64,000 bases of DNA from Marinibaculum pumilum (GTDB lineage: Bacteria > Pseudomonadota > Alphaproteobacteria > Ferrovibrionales > Ferrovibrionaceae). The stretch is from contig NZ_JBHRTR010000028.1 of NCBI RefSeq assembly GCF_042646425.1, positions 248,001-312,000 on the forward strand, read 5' to 3'. The position numbers were made by a program, and so were the translations under genes. The notes below the pieces were generated by a model. It had not been told where the DNA came from, ran no database searches, and was given only the letters and a program-made list of their open reading frames with translations. Positions 16,795-26,001 of the stretch are shown piece by piece; positions within the stretch are counted from its first letter, which is position 1, and each line of letters begins with the position of its first letter.

Positions 16795-18111
16795 TCACTT
16801 CATGGCTGACGGCAGCCACAGCGCCAACTCCGGCAGGGCCAGCAGCAGCAGCAGCAGGACCAGCGCGCAGCCGATATAGGGCAGGGCGGCGGTGGCGATG
16901 GTGGTCAGGCTGGTACCCTTCGGCGCCGCGCCCATCATCACGAACAGCAGCAGGCCGAAGGGCGGCGTGACCAGGCTGATCTCCATCGCCAGCAGGACGA
17001 TGACGCCGAACCAGACCGGGTCGTAGCCGGCCGCCGCCGCCATCGGCATGAACACCGGCAGGGTCAGCATCATCTGCGAGATCTGGTCCAGGAACATGCC
17101 CAGGAACAGCAGCACCGCGAACATCATCAGCAGCATCCAGAGCGGCGCCCATTGCGCCTCTCCCGCCCAGGCGAGCAGGCCCCGGCTGGCACCGGAAAAG
17201 GCGACGATCTGGGAGAAGGTCGAGGAGCCGATGACGATGATCAGCAGCATGCCGGAGACCTTCACCGTGCCGCGCAGCGCCGCCCGTAGCGCCGGCCAGT
17301 CCAGCCCGCCCTTCGCCAGGGCCAGCAGCAGCACGCCCAGCACGCCGAAGGCAGCGGATTCCGTTGGCGTGGCGATGCCGCCCACGATCAGGCCGATCAC
17401 CAGCAGGATGACCAGCAGCATCGGCGCGATCTCGACCGCCAGCACCCGCAGCTTCGCGGCCAGGGCGGCACCTTCGCCGCCATAGGCGGGCGCCGCTTCC
17501 GGATCCAGCCGCGCCTGCAGGAAGATCAGCGCGGCATAGAGGCAGGCCAGCACAAGGCCCGGCACCACGCCGGCCAGCAGCAGGCTGCCGATGTCGATGC
17601 GCGCGATGGAGCCCAGCAGCACCGCCAGCGCCGAGGGCGGGATCAGGATCGCCAGGCCGCCGGCGCCCATGATCGGGCCGATCGACATGTGGCTCTTGTA
17701 GCCGCGGCGGTCCATCTCCGGCACCAGCATGGAGCCCATCATTGCCGCCGAGCCGACGGAGGTGCCGGTCAGCGCGGCGAAGGCGGTGCCGCTGCCCACC
17801 GCGATGTAGGACAGCCGGGCCGGCACCCGGCCGATCAGCACGTCGAAGGCGTCGAACACCCGCACCGCCAGGCCGGTGCGGAAGAACAGCTCCCCCATCA
17901 GCACGAACAGCGGCACCGGCACCAGGATGAAGGAGGTGACGGAGGCGGCGGCGTTGGAGACGAGCTGTTCCAGCGCGGCCTCGCGGAAGCCGAAGAAGAT
18001 GCCGACCCCGGCGGCGTTGATGATCAGGAAGGCCATGAAGACCGGCGTGCCGATCGCCATCAGGGCCAGCAGGCCGCCCAGCATGATCAGGCCGGCGAAA
18101 TACCATTCCAT
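16795..18111 (-). CDS. dctM: TRAP transporter large permease (DctM family)
   Basis: A 438-residue, roughly 12-helix inner-membrane protein of the DctM family, with the typical start MEWYFAGLIMLGGLLALM and the conserved GSGTAFAALTGTSVGSAAMMG and GLAILIPPSA segments. The ATG at 18111 is preferred to an upstream frame extension because it gives the normal start 16 bases after the small permease. It carries a carboxylate or similar solute across the membrane using a sodium or proton gradient, receiving it from the binding protein at 18808-19815. The exact solute cannot be told. It is convergent with the VWA gene, 16 bases away. Confidence 0.93.
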   Translation of the reverse strand: MEWYFAGLIMLGGLLALMAIGTPVFMAFLIINAAGVGIFFGFREAALEQLVSNAAASVTSFILVPVPLFVLMGELFFRTGLAVRVFDAFDVLIGRVPARLSYIAVGSGTAFAALTGTSVGSAAMMGSMLVPEMDRRGYKSHMSIGPIMGAGGLAILIPPSALAVLLGSIARIDIGSLLLAGVVPGLVLACLYAALIFLQARLDPEAAPAYGGEGAALAAKLRVLAVEIAPMLLVILLVIGLIVGGIATPTESAAFGVLGVLLLALAKGGLDWPALRAALRGTVKVSGMLLIIVIGSSTFSQIVAFSGASRGLLAWAGEAQWAPLWMLLMMFAVLLFLGMFLDQISQMMLTLPVFMPMAAAAGYDPVWFGVIVLLAMEISLVTPPFGLLLFVMMGAAPKGTSLTTIATAALPYIGCALVLLLLLLALPELALWLPSAMK

Positions 18112-18127
18112 CTGCGCGCCCGGCCCC

Positions 18128-18631
18128 TCAGATGCCTTCGCTGCCGCCGCCATAGAGGCTGCCGCGGCCGGCAAGGACGCGGCCGAACTCCACTGCCATC
18201 AGCAGGAAGCCGACCGGCAGCGGCAGGTAGAGCAGCCAGCGCGGGATCGCCAGCACCCGGAAGTCGATCGCCCCGCGGTCGATGCTGTCCACGATCAGCG
18301 CGATCCCGCCCCAGGACAGGGCGAGGCAGGCCAGCAGCGACAGGAGGCAGACCAGGACTTCCAGTGCCCGTTGCGGGCCTGGCGGCAGCATGCGGCGGAA
18401 GCTCTCCAGGGTGACATGGCCCTTCTCCCGCACCAGCCAGGGCGCGGCGAACATGGTGGCGTAGAGCAGGCCATAGGCCGCGACATCGGCGGTCCAGCCG
18501 ATCGAGCCGGCGCCGGCCGCATAGGCGGCGACGTCGACGATCACCAGCAGGCAGGTGATCGCGACGATCGCGCCGGAGACCCAGGCCAGCGCGCCGATCA
18601 GCCAGGCCTGCGCGCGGCCCAATGAGGTCAT
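18128..18631 (-). CDS. dctQ: TRAP transporter small permease (DctQ family)
   Basis: A 167-residue protein with four predicted membrane helices, starting MTSLGRAQAWLIGALAWVSG. The conserved DctQ region AAPWLVREKGHVTLE is present after helix two. It partners DctM, which starts 16 bases downstream. A longer frame to 18691 exists, but the ATG at 18631 gives the normal family length. Confidence 0.9.
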   Translation of the reverse strand: MTSLGRAQAWLIGALAWVSGAIVAITCLLVIVDVAAYAAGAGSIGWTADVAAYGLLYATMFAAPWLVREKGHVTLESFRRMLPPGPQRALEVLVCLLSLLACLALSWGGIALIVDSIDRGAIDFRVLAIPRWLLYLPLPVGFLLMAVEFGRVLAGRGSLYGGGSEGI

Positions 18632-18686
18632 GTCGATATGCTCCTGCGCGTCCCGCCTCTCGTCACCGCCGCACCTGTTGCGGCGG

Positions 18687-18753
18687 TCCATGGTGCCGCC
18701 CGACTCAATCGACGCCGGTCATGCCTGGTCTTGTTGAGCCGCGGCGCCATGGA
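18687..18753. repeat. Palindromic intergenic repeat, family B copy 1
   Basis: An imperfect inverted repeat with arms at 18687-18708 and 18734-18753, beginning TCCATGGTGC and ending with its mirror GCGCCATGGA. It sits between the TRAP binding-protein gene and the small permease gene. A second copy with the same outer arms and an ACTCAAT core is at 26002-26061, so it is a dispersed element. It can fold in the dctP-dctQ transcript and may set the ratio of binding protein to permease. Confidence 0.6.
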
Positions 18754-18807
18754 TTCGCGCAACACGTGCGCGAATGACGAAATTCTGCATCGACTCCCGC
18801 GGTCTTC

Positions 18808-19815
18808 TCAGGGCCGGTAGAACAAGTCGCGCAGGGCGCCGCCGTCATCCTCGCCCATGCGCTGCAGGATCTCGTCCCAGCGGGACGCATAGGCCGTGTC
18901 GAGGAAGGCGGCGGCGCCGTCGCCCGGCAGCTCGATGGTCTGCGTGCCGGCCGCGGCGAAGGCCGCCGCTTCCTTCGCGGCGAGGTCCTGGAAGAAGGCA
19001 TGGGCCTTTGCCTCCGCCTTGGCCGCCTCCTCGTTCAGGATGGTGCGGGCCTCCTGCGGCAGGGCGTTCCAGCTGTCCAGGTTGATCGCCATGCCCAGGT
19101 CGCCCTGCCAGAAGGTGGGCAGGATGCGCGCCTTGATGAAATCGTCGAAGCCCAGGTCGGTCGCCGCCAGGGTGACCCAGCCGAGCCCGTCGATGGCGCC
19201 GCGCTCCAGCGCGGTATGCACTTCCGCCACCTGGATGTCGCGCAGGGTGACCCCAAGCGCGTCGTAGAGCGGCGCATAGGTGCCGGTGCCGCGCAGCCGC
19301 AGGCCGGAGAAGTCGCGGCCGAATGCGCCGCCTTCCGGCGGCGGCTCGCGCAGCAGCAGGATGAATTCGTAGCCGGAGCCGAAATAGCCCAGATAGTGGA
19401 TATTGCCCTGCGGCTCGTAATAGCCGTTGATCACGTCCCAGGCGCCGTCCGCCCGCAGGTCCATGGCGGAGCGGTTGGAGGCGTTGAAGGCCTGGCTGGC
19501 GGGGATGTCGCCCTGGAAGTACTGGTTGGGGCCGAAATGCATGTCGACCAGGCCGCTGGACAAAGCGCGGAACTGCTCCGGCACCGGCACCGCCTCCGGC
19601 CCGCCGACCAGCTCCACCTGGACGACACCTTTGCCGCGCTCGTTCACCGCGGCGATGAAGTCCTTCAGCGGCTGGTTCCAGACCAGGCTCACCGGCGTGC
19701 CGGTGACCACCTTCAGCACCTTCTCCTCCGCCCGGGCAGGGCCGGCGAAGCCGGATAGGATGAGCGCGGTCGCCGCCAGGGCGGCGCCGGCGAGGCTGAG
19801 GAAGCGCATGCGCAT
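18808..19815 (-). CDS. dctP: TRAP transporter substrate-binding protein (DctP family)
   Basis: A 335-residue exported protein: signal peptide (to about residue 29, AGPARA), then a DctP domain with RLRGTGTYAPLYDALG, which contains the arginine region that usually clamps the ligand carboxylate. The segments EVHTALERGAIDGLGW and DLGMAINLDSWNAL are typical of the family. It binds an organic acid in the periplasm for the DctQM permease encoded downstream. The gene heads a leftward operon; a gap of 176 bases with a palindromic repeat separates it from dctQ. Confidence 0.92.
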   Translation of the reverse strand: MRMRFLSLAGAALAATALILSGFAGPARAEEKVLKVVTGTPVSLVWNQPLKDFIAAVNERGKGVVQVELVGGPEAVPVPEQFRALSSGLVDMHFGPNQYFQGDIPASQAFNASNRSAMDLRADGAWDVINGYYEPQGNIHYLGYFGSGYEFILLLREPPPEGGAFGRDFSGLRLRGTGTYAPLYDALGVTLRDIQVAEVHTALERGAIDGLGWVTLAATDLGFDDFIKARILPTFWQGDLGMAINLDSWNALPQEARTILNEEAAKAEAKAHAFFQDLAAKEAAAFAAAGTQTIELPGDGAAAFLDTAYASRWDEILQRMGEDDGGALRDLFYRP

Positions 19816-19870
19816 GCCTGTCTCCGTCCGTTGCCGGCGGCGGACGGCTGGTCCGCCACGCCGGTGTTGA

Positions 19871-19887
19871 ATACGTTACCATCGTAT
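19871..19887. promoter_or_regulatory. Inverted repeat between divergent TRAP and flavin-reductase genes
   Basis: ATACG-N7-CGTAT lies in the 142-base gap between dctP (start 19815) and the rightward gene starting at 19958. The 17-bp dyad in an otherwise AT-containing patch looks like a regulator binding site, but no regulator gene lies alongside. Confidence 0.35.
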
Positions 19888-19957
19888 ACTTTGGACCGAC
19901 CATTCACCAGTGGCGCCGTGGCTGTTCGGCTGCGGGCCGGTACGGAGCGAGCCCCGG

Positions 19958-20617
19958 ATGGAGTACACGCCTGCGAGGGACGATCACGGCCTGCCGTTCA
20001 GCCCCTTCTCTGCCTGCCTGGTGCCGCGGCCGATCGGCTGGATCAGCACCGTGTCCGCCGACGGCGTGCCGAACCTGGCGCCCTTCTCCTTCTTCAACGG
20101 GGTCGGCTATGCCCCGCCGACGGTGGTGGTCTGTCCCAATGGCCCGCACGCGGACGGCGGCGAGAAGGACACGCCGGTCAACATCGCCGCCACCGGGGAG
20201 TTCGTGGTGAACGTCGCCACCCTGGACCTGGCGGAGAAGCTGAACGTCACCGGCATGGCACATCCGCGGCAGGTCGACGAGTTCGCCGCCGCCGGCCTGA
20301 CCGCCGCGCCCTCCGCCGTCGTCCGACCGCCGCGGGTGGCGGAAAGCCCGATCCACCTGGAATGCCGCCACCTGACCACGGTCCTGCTGCCCAGCTGGAC
20401 CGCGCATCCGCTGCGGGCGGTGTTCGGCGAGGTGGTGCGGGTGCATATCGACGACCGCCTGGTCGTCGACGGGCGGGTGTCGATGGAGAGGCTGCGCCCC
20501 CTCGCGCGGCTCGGCTACCAGGATTATTGCGGCCTGGGGCAGGTGTTCGAGATGCCGCTGCCGGAGTTCGACCGCCTGCTGCGGCCCGACATTCCCGACG
20601 AGAACGGCGCCGGATGA
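19958..20617 (+). CDS. Flavin reductase-like FMN-binding protein (DIM6/NTAB family)
   Basis: A 219-residue protein with the split-barrel flavin-binding signature: LVPRPIGWIST, then NLAPFSFFNGVGYAPPTVVV and the later VNVATLDLAEKLNVTG. The ATG at 19958 follows GGAGCGAG; the frame upstream to 19910 lacks family-like sequence. It binds FMN and either reduces it for a partner oxygenase or is itself an uncharacterised oxidoreductase of this group. It is 92 bases upstream of the TAXI-TRAP permease on the same strand. No monooxygenase partner is nearby, so its job is unclear. Confidence 0.85.
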   Translation: MEYTPARDDHGLPFSPFSACLVPRPIGWISTVSADGVPNLAPFSFFNGVGYAPPTVVVCPNGPHADGGEKDTPVNIAATGEFVVNVATLDLAEKLNVTGMAHPRQVDEFAAAGLTAAPSAVVRPPRVAESPIHLECRHLTTVLLPSWTAHPLRAVFGEVVRVHIDDRLVVDGRVSMERLRPLARLGYQDYCGLGQVFEMPLPEFDRLLRPDIPDENGAG

Positions 20618-20709
20618 GCCCGGCCGTGCCACCTGGTGGCACAGCTGGCGTTTGCGCGTAGGGTACCGCTTCCGTTGGGCGCAAGCTTTCGGCGGGAGGA
20701 AACGGAACG

Positions 20710-22605
20710 ATGCGTCTGGTCGGCATCCTGTCGGACCTGCTGGCGGTCGGCCTGGCCGCGCTGGCGGTCTACACGGCGGGTTTCGGCGTCTTCGACAATG
20801 CCTGGTTCTCGGGCCTGATCGTCGCCCTGGCGGTGGCGATCGCGCTGCTGCGCGGTGCCGGCGACCGCCTGTGGCTGCTCGCCCTGCATGGCGGACTGGC
20901 GCTGCTCTTCGCCTGGCTGAGCTGGGTCTGGCTCGGCATCATGCTGGAGCAGGAAGCCTTCTTCATCGAGATCAGCCGCGCCCAGCTGCTGCAGGCCTGG
21001 CTGGCGATCGCGGTGGTCGCCTACGTCACCTGGCGGGAATTCGGCCTGCCGATGCTGGTGGTCGGCCTGGCGGCAGCGGCCTGGCTGCTGCTGGGGGCGG
21101 GCGAGGACTGGGCGCGCGCGGCCGAGAATCTCTGGTACTCCACCGACGGCGTCTATGGCCGGCCGGTCGAGGTGGTGGGCCGCATCGTCCTGGTCTTCAT
21201 CGTCTTCGGCGCGGTGCTGCAGACCAGCGGTGCCGGGGCGGTGCTGCTGAAGATGGCCTTCGCCGCCACCGCGCGCTTCACCGGCGGCGCCGCCCACGCC
21301 TCCATCGTCGCCTCGGCCCTGTTCGGCACCCTGTCGGGGGCGGCGGTGGCCAATGTCGTCTCCACCGGCGTCTTCACCATCCCGATCATCAAGCGGGCGG
21401 GCTTTCGCCCCCGTTTCGCCGGCGCGGTGGAGGCGGCGGCCTCGACCGGCGGCCAGATCATGCCGCCGGTGATGGGGGTGGTGGCCTTTCTGATGGCCGA
21501 CGTCACCAACATCCCCTACCTGCAGATCGTCGTCGCCGCGGCGATCCCGGCCGTGATGTACTACGCCTCCCTGTTCGTGGTGGTGGCGGTGGAGGCGCGG
21601 CGCCTGGGCATTGCCGGCACCCCGCCCGACCGGGTGGAGCCTGTGACGGCCGGCGACTGGCTGAAGTCGCTCGCCTTCTTCCTGCCGCTGGTGGCGATCG
21701 TCGTGGTGCTGGTGGACGGGCGGACGCCGCAGTTCGCCGGTGCCGCGGCGCTGGTGCTGGCGGTGGTCCTGAGCCTGGCCCTGTTCCCGGCGTTCCGGCA
21801 TCCGCGGATGTGGTGGCAGGCGCTGGTGGAGGCGGGGCGCACCTCCGCCAAGCTGATGGTGATCGTCGCCGCGATCGGCTTCGTCATCGGCGTCATCAAC
21901 ATGACCGGCATCGGCCTGATGTTTGCGCAGGCGATCCTGCGCCTGTCCGACGACAGCCTGTTCCTGTCGCTGCTGCTGGTGATGCTGGGCTGCCTGGTGA
22001 TGGGGATGGGGGTGCCCTCGGCGCCGGCCTACCTGATCGTCGCCATCGTGATGGGGCCGGCGCTGGAACGGCTCGGCGTGCCGACCATCGGCGCGCATCT
22101 GTTCATGCTCTATTTCGCGGTGCTGTCGGTGGTCACCCCGCCGGTGGCGCTGGCCGCCTTCGCCGCCGCGCCGATCGCCGGCGCCGGGCCGATGGAAACC
22201 GGGATGACCGCCTTGCGGCTGGCGCTGCCGGGCTTCGTGATCCCGTTCCTGTTCGTCTACTGGCCGTCGATCCTGCTGATCGACGGGGTGGATGCCTTCC
22301 GCCTGGCCTGGTCGATCCTGGTCTTCGCCGCCGCGACCTGGATGATCGTCACCGGGCTGGGCCGCTTCCAGGCGCGGCGCCTGCCCGGCTGGGAGGCGGG
22401 CCTGCGGATCGCCGCGGCGATCCTGGCGCTCTATCCGTCATACTGGTCGTCCGCGATCGGCATTGCCGGCGCGATCGCCCTTACCGTCCTTCACGCCCGG
22501 GCCGCCCCGCGAAAGCCGGCATCGGCCCCAAAGCCCGAAGCAACCGGGCAAACTCAGGGGGCCGGACCTGCGGCCCCGCAACATGCAGGAGAGGAAAGCC
22601 CATGA
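20710..22605 (+). CDS. TAXI-type TRAP transporter fused permease (4TM/12TM)
   Basis: A 631-residue membrane protein in which the small and large TRAP permeases are one chain, the usual arrangement for TAXI systems. It has a GGAGGAAACGGAACG ribosome site. Recognisable family stretches include the GAVLQTSGAGAVLLKMAFA region, SALFGTLSGAAVANVVSTG, AAASTGGQIMPPVMG and GMGVPSAPAYLIVA. Its last four bases (ATGA) overlap the start of the binding-protein gene, so the two are coupled. It probably imports a carboxylate or amino acid using an ion gradient. Confidence 0.93.
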   Translation: MRLVGILSDLLAVGLAALAVYTAGFGVFDNAWFSGLIVALAVAIALLRGAGDRLWLLALHGGLALLFAWLSWVWLGIMLEQEAFFIEISRAQLLQAWLAIAVVAYVTWREFGLPMLVVGLAAAAWLLLGAGEDWARAAENLWYSTDGVYGRPVEVVGRIVLVFIVFGAVLQTSGAGAVLLKMAFAATARFTGGAAHASIVASALFGTLSGAAVANVVSTGVFTIPIIKRAGFRPRFAGAVEAAASTGGQIMPPVMGVVAFLMADVTNIPYLQIVVAAAIPAVMYYASLFVVVAVEARRLGIAGTPPDRVEPVTAGDWLKSLAFFLPLVAIVVVLVDGRTPQFAGAAALVLAVVLSLALFPAFRHPRMWWQALVEAGRTSAKLMVIVAAIGFVIGVINMTGIGLMFAQAILRLSDDSLFLSLLLVMLGCLVMGMGVPSAPAYLIVAIVMGPALERLGVPTIGAHLFMLYFAVLSVVTPPVALAAFAAAPIAGAGPMETGMTALRLALPGFVIPFLFVYWPSILLIDGVDAFRLAWSILVFAAATWMIVTGLGRFQARRLPGWEAGLRIAAAILALYPSYWSSAIGIAGAIALTVLHARAAPRKPASAPKPEATGQTQGAGPAAPQHAGEESP

Positions 22606-23639
22606 AGCCGTTCCGCATCGCGGCCCTGGCCGCCATCGCCGGCCTGTCGCTGGCCGCCGCATCACCGCTCACCCCGGCATCGGCCGACGACCTGAAGATG
22701 GCGACGATCGCGCCGGGATCCTCGGCCTACCTGACCATGTCGACCATGGCGACGATCGTGAATGCCGGGCAGGACAAGCACCAGATCACCGTCGACGCCA
22801 CCGGCGCGGCGACCAAGCATCAGGTGGAACTGGCGGAGGGCAAGCTCGATCTCTGCATGACCTCGCCCACGATCTTCAACTTCATGCAGAACCAGAAGGC
22901 GATGTACCAGAAGCTCGACAAGGCGCCGGAGCTGTCGAAGAACCTGGCGCTGGTGTTCTGGTTCCCCTATGGCGCCTACCATGTGGTGACCTATGCCGAC
23001 AGCGGCATCGAGAGCCTGGACGACCTGCGCGGCAAGAAGGTCTTCCTGGGCCCGCCCGGCGGCGGCGCCTGGAACGCCTCCAAGCAGTGGATCGAGGCGC
23101 AGACCGGGATGACGCCGGGGGAGGATTACGAGAACTTCAAGGCCTCCTGGTCGTCGGCCTTCCAGGCCTTCCAGGACCGCCAGGTCGACGCCTATATCGT
23201 CGGCGGCATCCCGCCCTTTCCGCAGATCGAGCAGCTGGCCGCCACCAGCAAGCTGCGCCTGATCGGCCCGACCAAGGCGGAGTTCGACGCCCAGGACGCA
23301 GCGAAGAAGAAGCCGACCATGATCCGCGGCCGGCTGGCCGACGTGATCCCTGGCGGCATCTACGGGGCGAACGTGGCGCCGGCGGAGGATATCGTCACCC
23401 TGGGCTCGATCGTCGGGGTCGCCACCCGCGCCGACATGGACGAACAGACCGTCTACGACATTACCAAGGCGTTCTGGGAAGGGGCCGCGAAGCTGCGCAG
23501 CTCCACCCCCTGGCTGGACAATGTCACCCTGGACTATGCGGTGCGGGACGGCGGCATGCCCCTGCATCCGGGCGCGGCGCGCTACTACAAGGAGGCCGGG
23601 GTGGCGATCCCGGAAGGCTCGATGCCCGCCATGAACTGA
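22602..23639 (+). CDS. TAXI-family TRAP substrate-binding protein
   Basis: A 345-residue exported protein. The signal peptide ends near TPASA (about residue 27) and the mature domain opens KMATIAPGSSAYLTMST, the mark of TAXI binding proteins (glutamate/alpha-ketoglutarate-type). DLRGKKVFLGPPGGG and VDAYIVGGIPPFPQIEQLA are further family blocks. It starts inside the stop codon of the permease gene (ATGA). The ligand is not known; the hydrolase encoded next could release or process it. Confidence 0.92.
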   Translation: MKPFRIAALAAIAGLSLAAASPLTPASADDLKMATIAPGSSAYLTMSTMATIVNAGQDKHQITVDATGAATKHQVELAEGKLDLCMTSPTIFNFMQNQKAMYQKLDKAPELSKNLALVFWFPYGAYHVVTYADSGIESLDDLRGKKVFLGPPGGGAWNASKQWIEAQTGMTPGEDYENFKASWSSAFQAFQDRQVDAYIVGGIPPFPQIEQLAATSKLRLIGPTKAEFDAQDAAKKKPTMIRGRLADVIPGGIYGANVAPAEDIVTLGSIVGVATRADMDEQTVYDITKAFWEGAAKLRSSTPWLDNVTLDYAVRDGGMPLHPGAARYYKEAGVAIPEGSMPAMN

Positions 23640-23655
23640 CCGCGCCCATTGTGGT

Positions 23656-23690
23656 GCCGGCGGGCGCGGTTGCGCAGCCCGCCCGCCGGC
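23656..23690 (+). terminator. Hairpin between TAXI binding protein and hydrolase genes
   Basis: A perfect 10-bp GC-rich inverted repeat (23656-23665 with 23681-23690), 17 bases after the binding-protein stop and 53 before the next start. No T-run follows, so it may only partly terminate or may protect the upstream message. Confidence 0.4.
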
Positions 23691-23742
23691 GCGTACTCAA
23701 GGAACTGTTTCCGTTGCAGCCCGTCCGGAGGCCCTGCCGCCC

Positions 23743-25422
23743 ATGAACATCCTGTTCATCATGTACGACCAGATGCGCTTCGATTACATGTCCTGCGCGG
23801 GGCATCCGCATCTGCACACGCCGAACTTCGACCGGGTCGCGGCGCGCGGCGTGCGCTTCACCAACGCCTATTGCCAGTCGCCGGTCTGCGGCCCCAGCCG
23901 GATGAGCTTCTATACCGGGCGCTATGCCTCCAGCCACGGCGCCGCCTGGAACGGCTATCCCCTGCGGGCGGGGGAGGTCACCCTGGGCGACCATCTGCGG
24001 GCCGCCGGCATGGACTGCTGGCTTCTGGGCAAGACCCATATGCGCGCCGACGCCGCCGGCCTGGCGCGGCTCGGCCTGTCGGCGGAGACGGTGATCGGCG
24101 CCCGCCAGGCGGAATGCGGCTTCGATGCCTGGATCCGCGACGACGGGCTGTGGGGGCAGGGGCCGGACGGCGATTTCGACCTCAAGCGCAGCCCCTATAA
24201 CGCCTATCTGAAGGCGAAGGGCTATGACGGCGAGAATCCCTGGGCCGATTATGCCAATGCCGGGGTGGACGACGGCGACGACATTGCCTCCGGCTGGTTC
24301 ATGGCCAATTGCGATCGGCCGGCCAATATCGCGGAGGAGGATTCCGAGACCCCCTGGCTGACGCGGGAGGCGATCCGCTTCATGACCGAGGCGAAGGGCC
24401 CGTGGTGCGCCCATGTCAGCTATATCAAGCCGCACTGGCCCTATATCGTGCCGGCGCCCTATCACGACATGTACGGGCCGAACCAAGTGCCGGCGGCGGT
24501 CCGCCACGAGCGCGAGCGCGACGACCCGCACCCGGTCTATGCGCAGTTCATGGGCAACCGGATCGGCCGCGCGTTCAGCCGCGACGAGGTGCGGGCCAAG
24601 GTGATCCCCGCCTATATGGGCCTGATCAAGCAATGCGACGACCAGCTGGGCCGGATCCTCGACTTCCTGGAGGAGACGGGCCGTGCGCAGGACACCGCGA
24701 TCGTGCTGACCGCCGACCATGGCGACTATCTGGGCGACCACTGGCTGGGGGAGAAGGACCTGTTCCACGAGCCCTCGGTGAAGATCCCGCTGATCGTGAT
24801 GGACCCGCGGAAGGGCGCCGATGCCACCCGCGGCACCACCTGCGACGCCCTGGTGGAGGCGATCGACGTGCCCGCCACCTTCATCGAATGGGCCGGGGCG
24901 GAGGTGCCGACCCATATCGTGGAGGGCCGTTCCCTGGCCCCCTTCCTGCACGGCGAGGGGCAGCCGGAGGGCTGGCGCGAATTCGTCATCAGCGAATACG
25001 ACTATGCGGTCTCGCCGATGTGCGTGAACCTGGGCCTGGAGTCGAAGGATGCGCGCCTGTTCATGGTGTTCGACGGCCGCTGGAAGATGATGCATGCCGA
25101 GGGCGGCTTCCGGCCGATGCTGTTCGACCTGGAGAGCGACCCGCAGGAGCTGACCGACCTGGGCGCCGACCCGGCCTATGAGCCGCAGCGGCAGAAGCTC
25201 TATGCCATGCTGCACCGCTGGGCGCTGCGCATGTCGCAGCGGGTGACCATGTCGGAGGACGATATCGCGCGCCTGCGCGGCCGCTCCTTCCGCCGCGGCA
25301 TCCTGATCGGCGTCTATGACGAGAGCGAGATCGACCCGGAACTGGCGTCGAAATATCGCGGCCGCATGCGGCAGAACCACCTGCCGGCGGGCAGCCGGGC
25401 AGAGAGCGAGGAACAGGCATGA
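23743..25422 (+). CDS. Alkaline-phosphatase-superfamily hydrolase, phosphonate monoesterase/sulfatase type
   Basis: A 559-residue cytoplasmic hydrolase with no signal peptide. The sulfatase signature CGPSR begins at C49, the residue normally converted to formylglycine. D9 in MYDQMR and TADHGDYLGDH supply metal ligands. The sequence follows the rhizobial phosphonate monoester hydrolase as I remember it: KPHWPYIVPAPYHDMY, DDQLGRILDFLEETG and the C-terminal LFDLESDPQELTDLG. That enzyme is promiscuous for phosphonate monoesters, phosphodiesters and sulfate esters, so the true substrate is open. The gene lies downstream of the TAXI transporter and overlaps the next gene by ATGA. Confidence 0.87.
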   Translation: MNILFIMYDQMRFDYMSCAGHPHLHTPNFDRVAARGVRFTNAYCQSPVCGPSRMSFYTGRYASSHGAAWNGYPLRAGEVTLGDHLRAAGMDCWLLGKTHMRADAAGLARLGLSAETVIGARQAECGFDAWIRDDGLWGQGPDGDFDLKRSPYNAYLKAKGYDGENPWADYANAGVDDGDDIASGWFMANCDRPANIAEEDSETPWLTREAIRFMTEAKGPWCAHVSYIKPHWPYIVPAPYHDMYGPNQVPAAVRHERERDDPHPVYAQFMGNRIGRAFSRDEVRAKVIPAYMGLIKQCDDQLGRILDFLEETGRAQDTAIVLTADHGDYLGDHWLGEKDLFHEPSVKIPLIVMDPRKGADATRGTTCDALVEAIDVPATFIEWAGAEVPTHIVEGRSLAPFLHGEGQPEGWREFVISEYDYAVSPMCVNLGLESKDARLFMVFDGRWKMMHAEGGFRPMLFDLESDPQELTDLGADPAYEPQRQKLYAMLHRWALRMSQRVTMSEDDIARLRGRSFRRGILIGVYDESEIDPELASKYRGRMRQNHLPAGSRAESEEQA

Positions 25423-25793
25423 AGGCGCTTCTTCTGGCGGTCGCATTGCTGGCGGTCGCCGCATTCATCCCAGGGGCAGCTCCCGCCGCGGCACAGAGCT
25501 TCGACTGCGCCAAGGCCGCGAAGCCGGACGAGAAGGCGGTCTGCGCCGATGCGGCCCTCGGCAACCTCGACACGAAGATGGCGACCCTTTGGTGGGTGGT
25601 GGAGCAGGCGCCGATGATGATGGGCGCCCGCGGCGCCGCCCGCGACGAGCAGTCCGCCTTCCTGAAGGCCCGCGCCGCCTGCGGCGCCGACACCGCCTGC
25701 CTGGCGAAGGCCTATGACGCGCGCATCGCGGCCCTGCAGGCGCAGGTGAAGGACCAGATGCAGCAATACTGCAAGGCGATCCAGCTCTGCTGA
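25419..25793 (+). CDS. Small exported LprI/DUF1311-like protein
   Basis: A 124-residue protein. A signal peptide (to about residue 25, APAAAQ) precedes a cysteine-containing helical domain opening FDCAKAAKPDEKAVC, with five further conserved-looking positions including ACGADTACL and the terminal YCKAIQLC. This cysteine pattern and the VCADAALGNLD segment match the LprI/DUF1311 family, some of which inhibit lysozyme. It starts in the stop codon of the hydrolase gene. Why the two are coupled is not clear. Confidence 0.78.
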   Translation: MKALLLAVALLAVAAFIPGAAPAAAQSFDCAKAAKPDEKAVCADAALGNLDTKMATLWWVVEQAPMMMGARGAARDEQSAFLKARAACGADTACLAKAYDARIAALQAQVKDQMQQYCKAIQLC

Positions 25794-26001
25794 TGGGGCG
25801 GGCGGTGGCCGCGGTGAGGCGATCCGGCCGCCGGGCCGGCGAAGCCGGCGGCGGGGCCGCGCGAGGCACCGCAACCGGCCCGGGCAAACCCGGCCCCGGT
25901 TTGCCGGTGCCCGGTTCACGACAGAGGCGGGACTGGTTGAACCACCGACCACCCTCACGGGCGTCACGCGCGGACCCAGTGTTCCTGTCCTCTGGCCGCG
26001 C

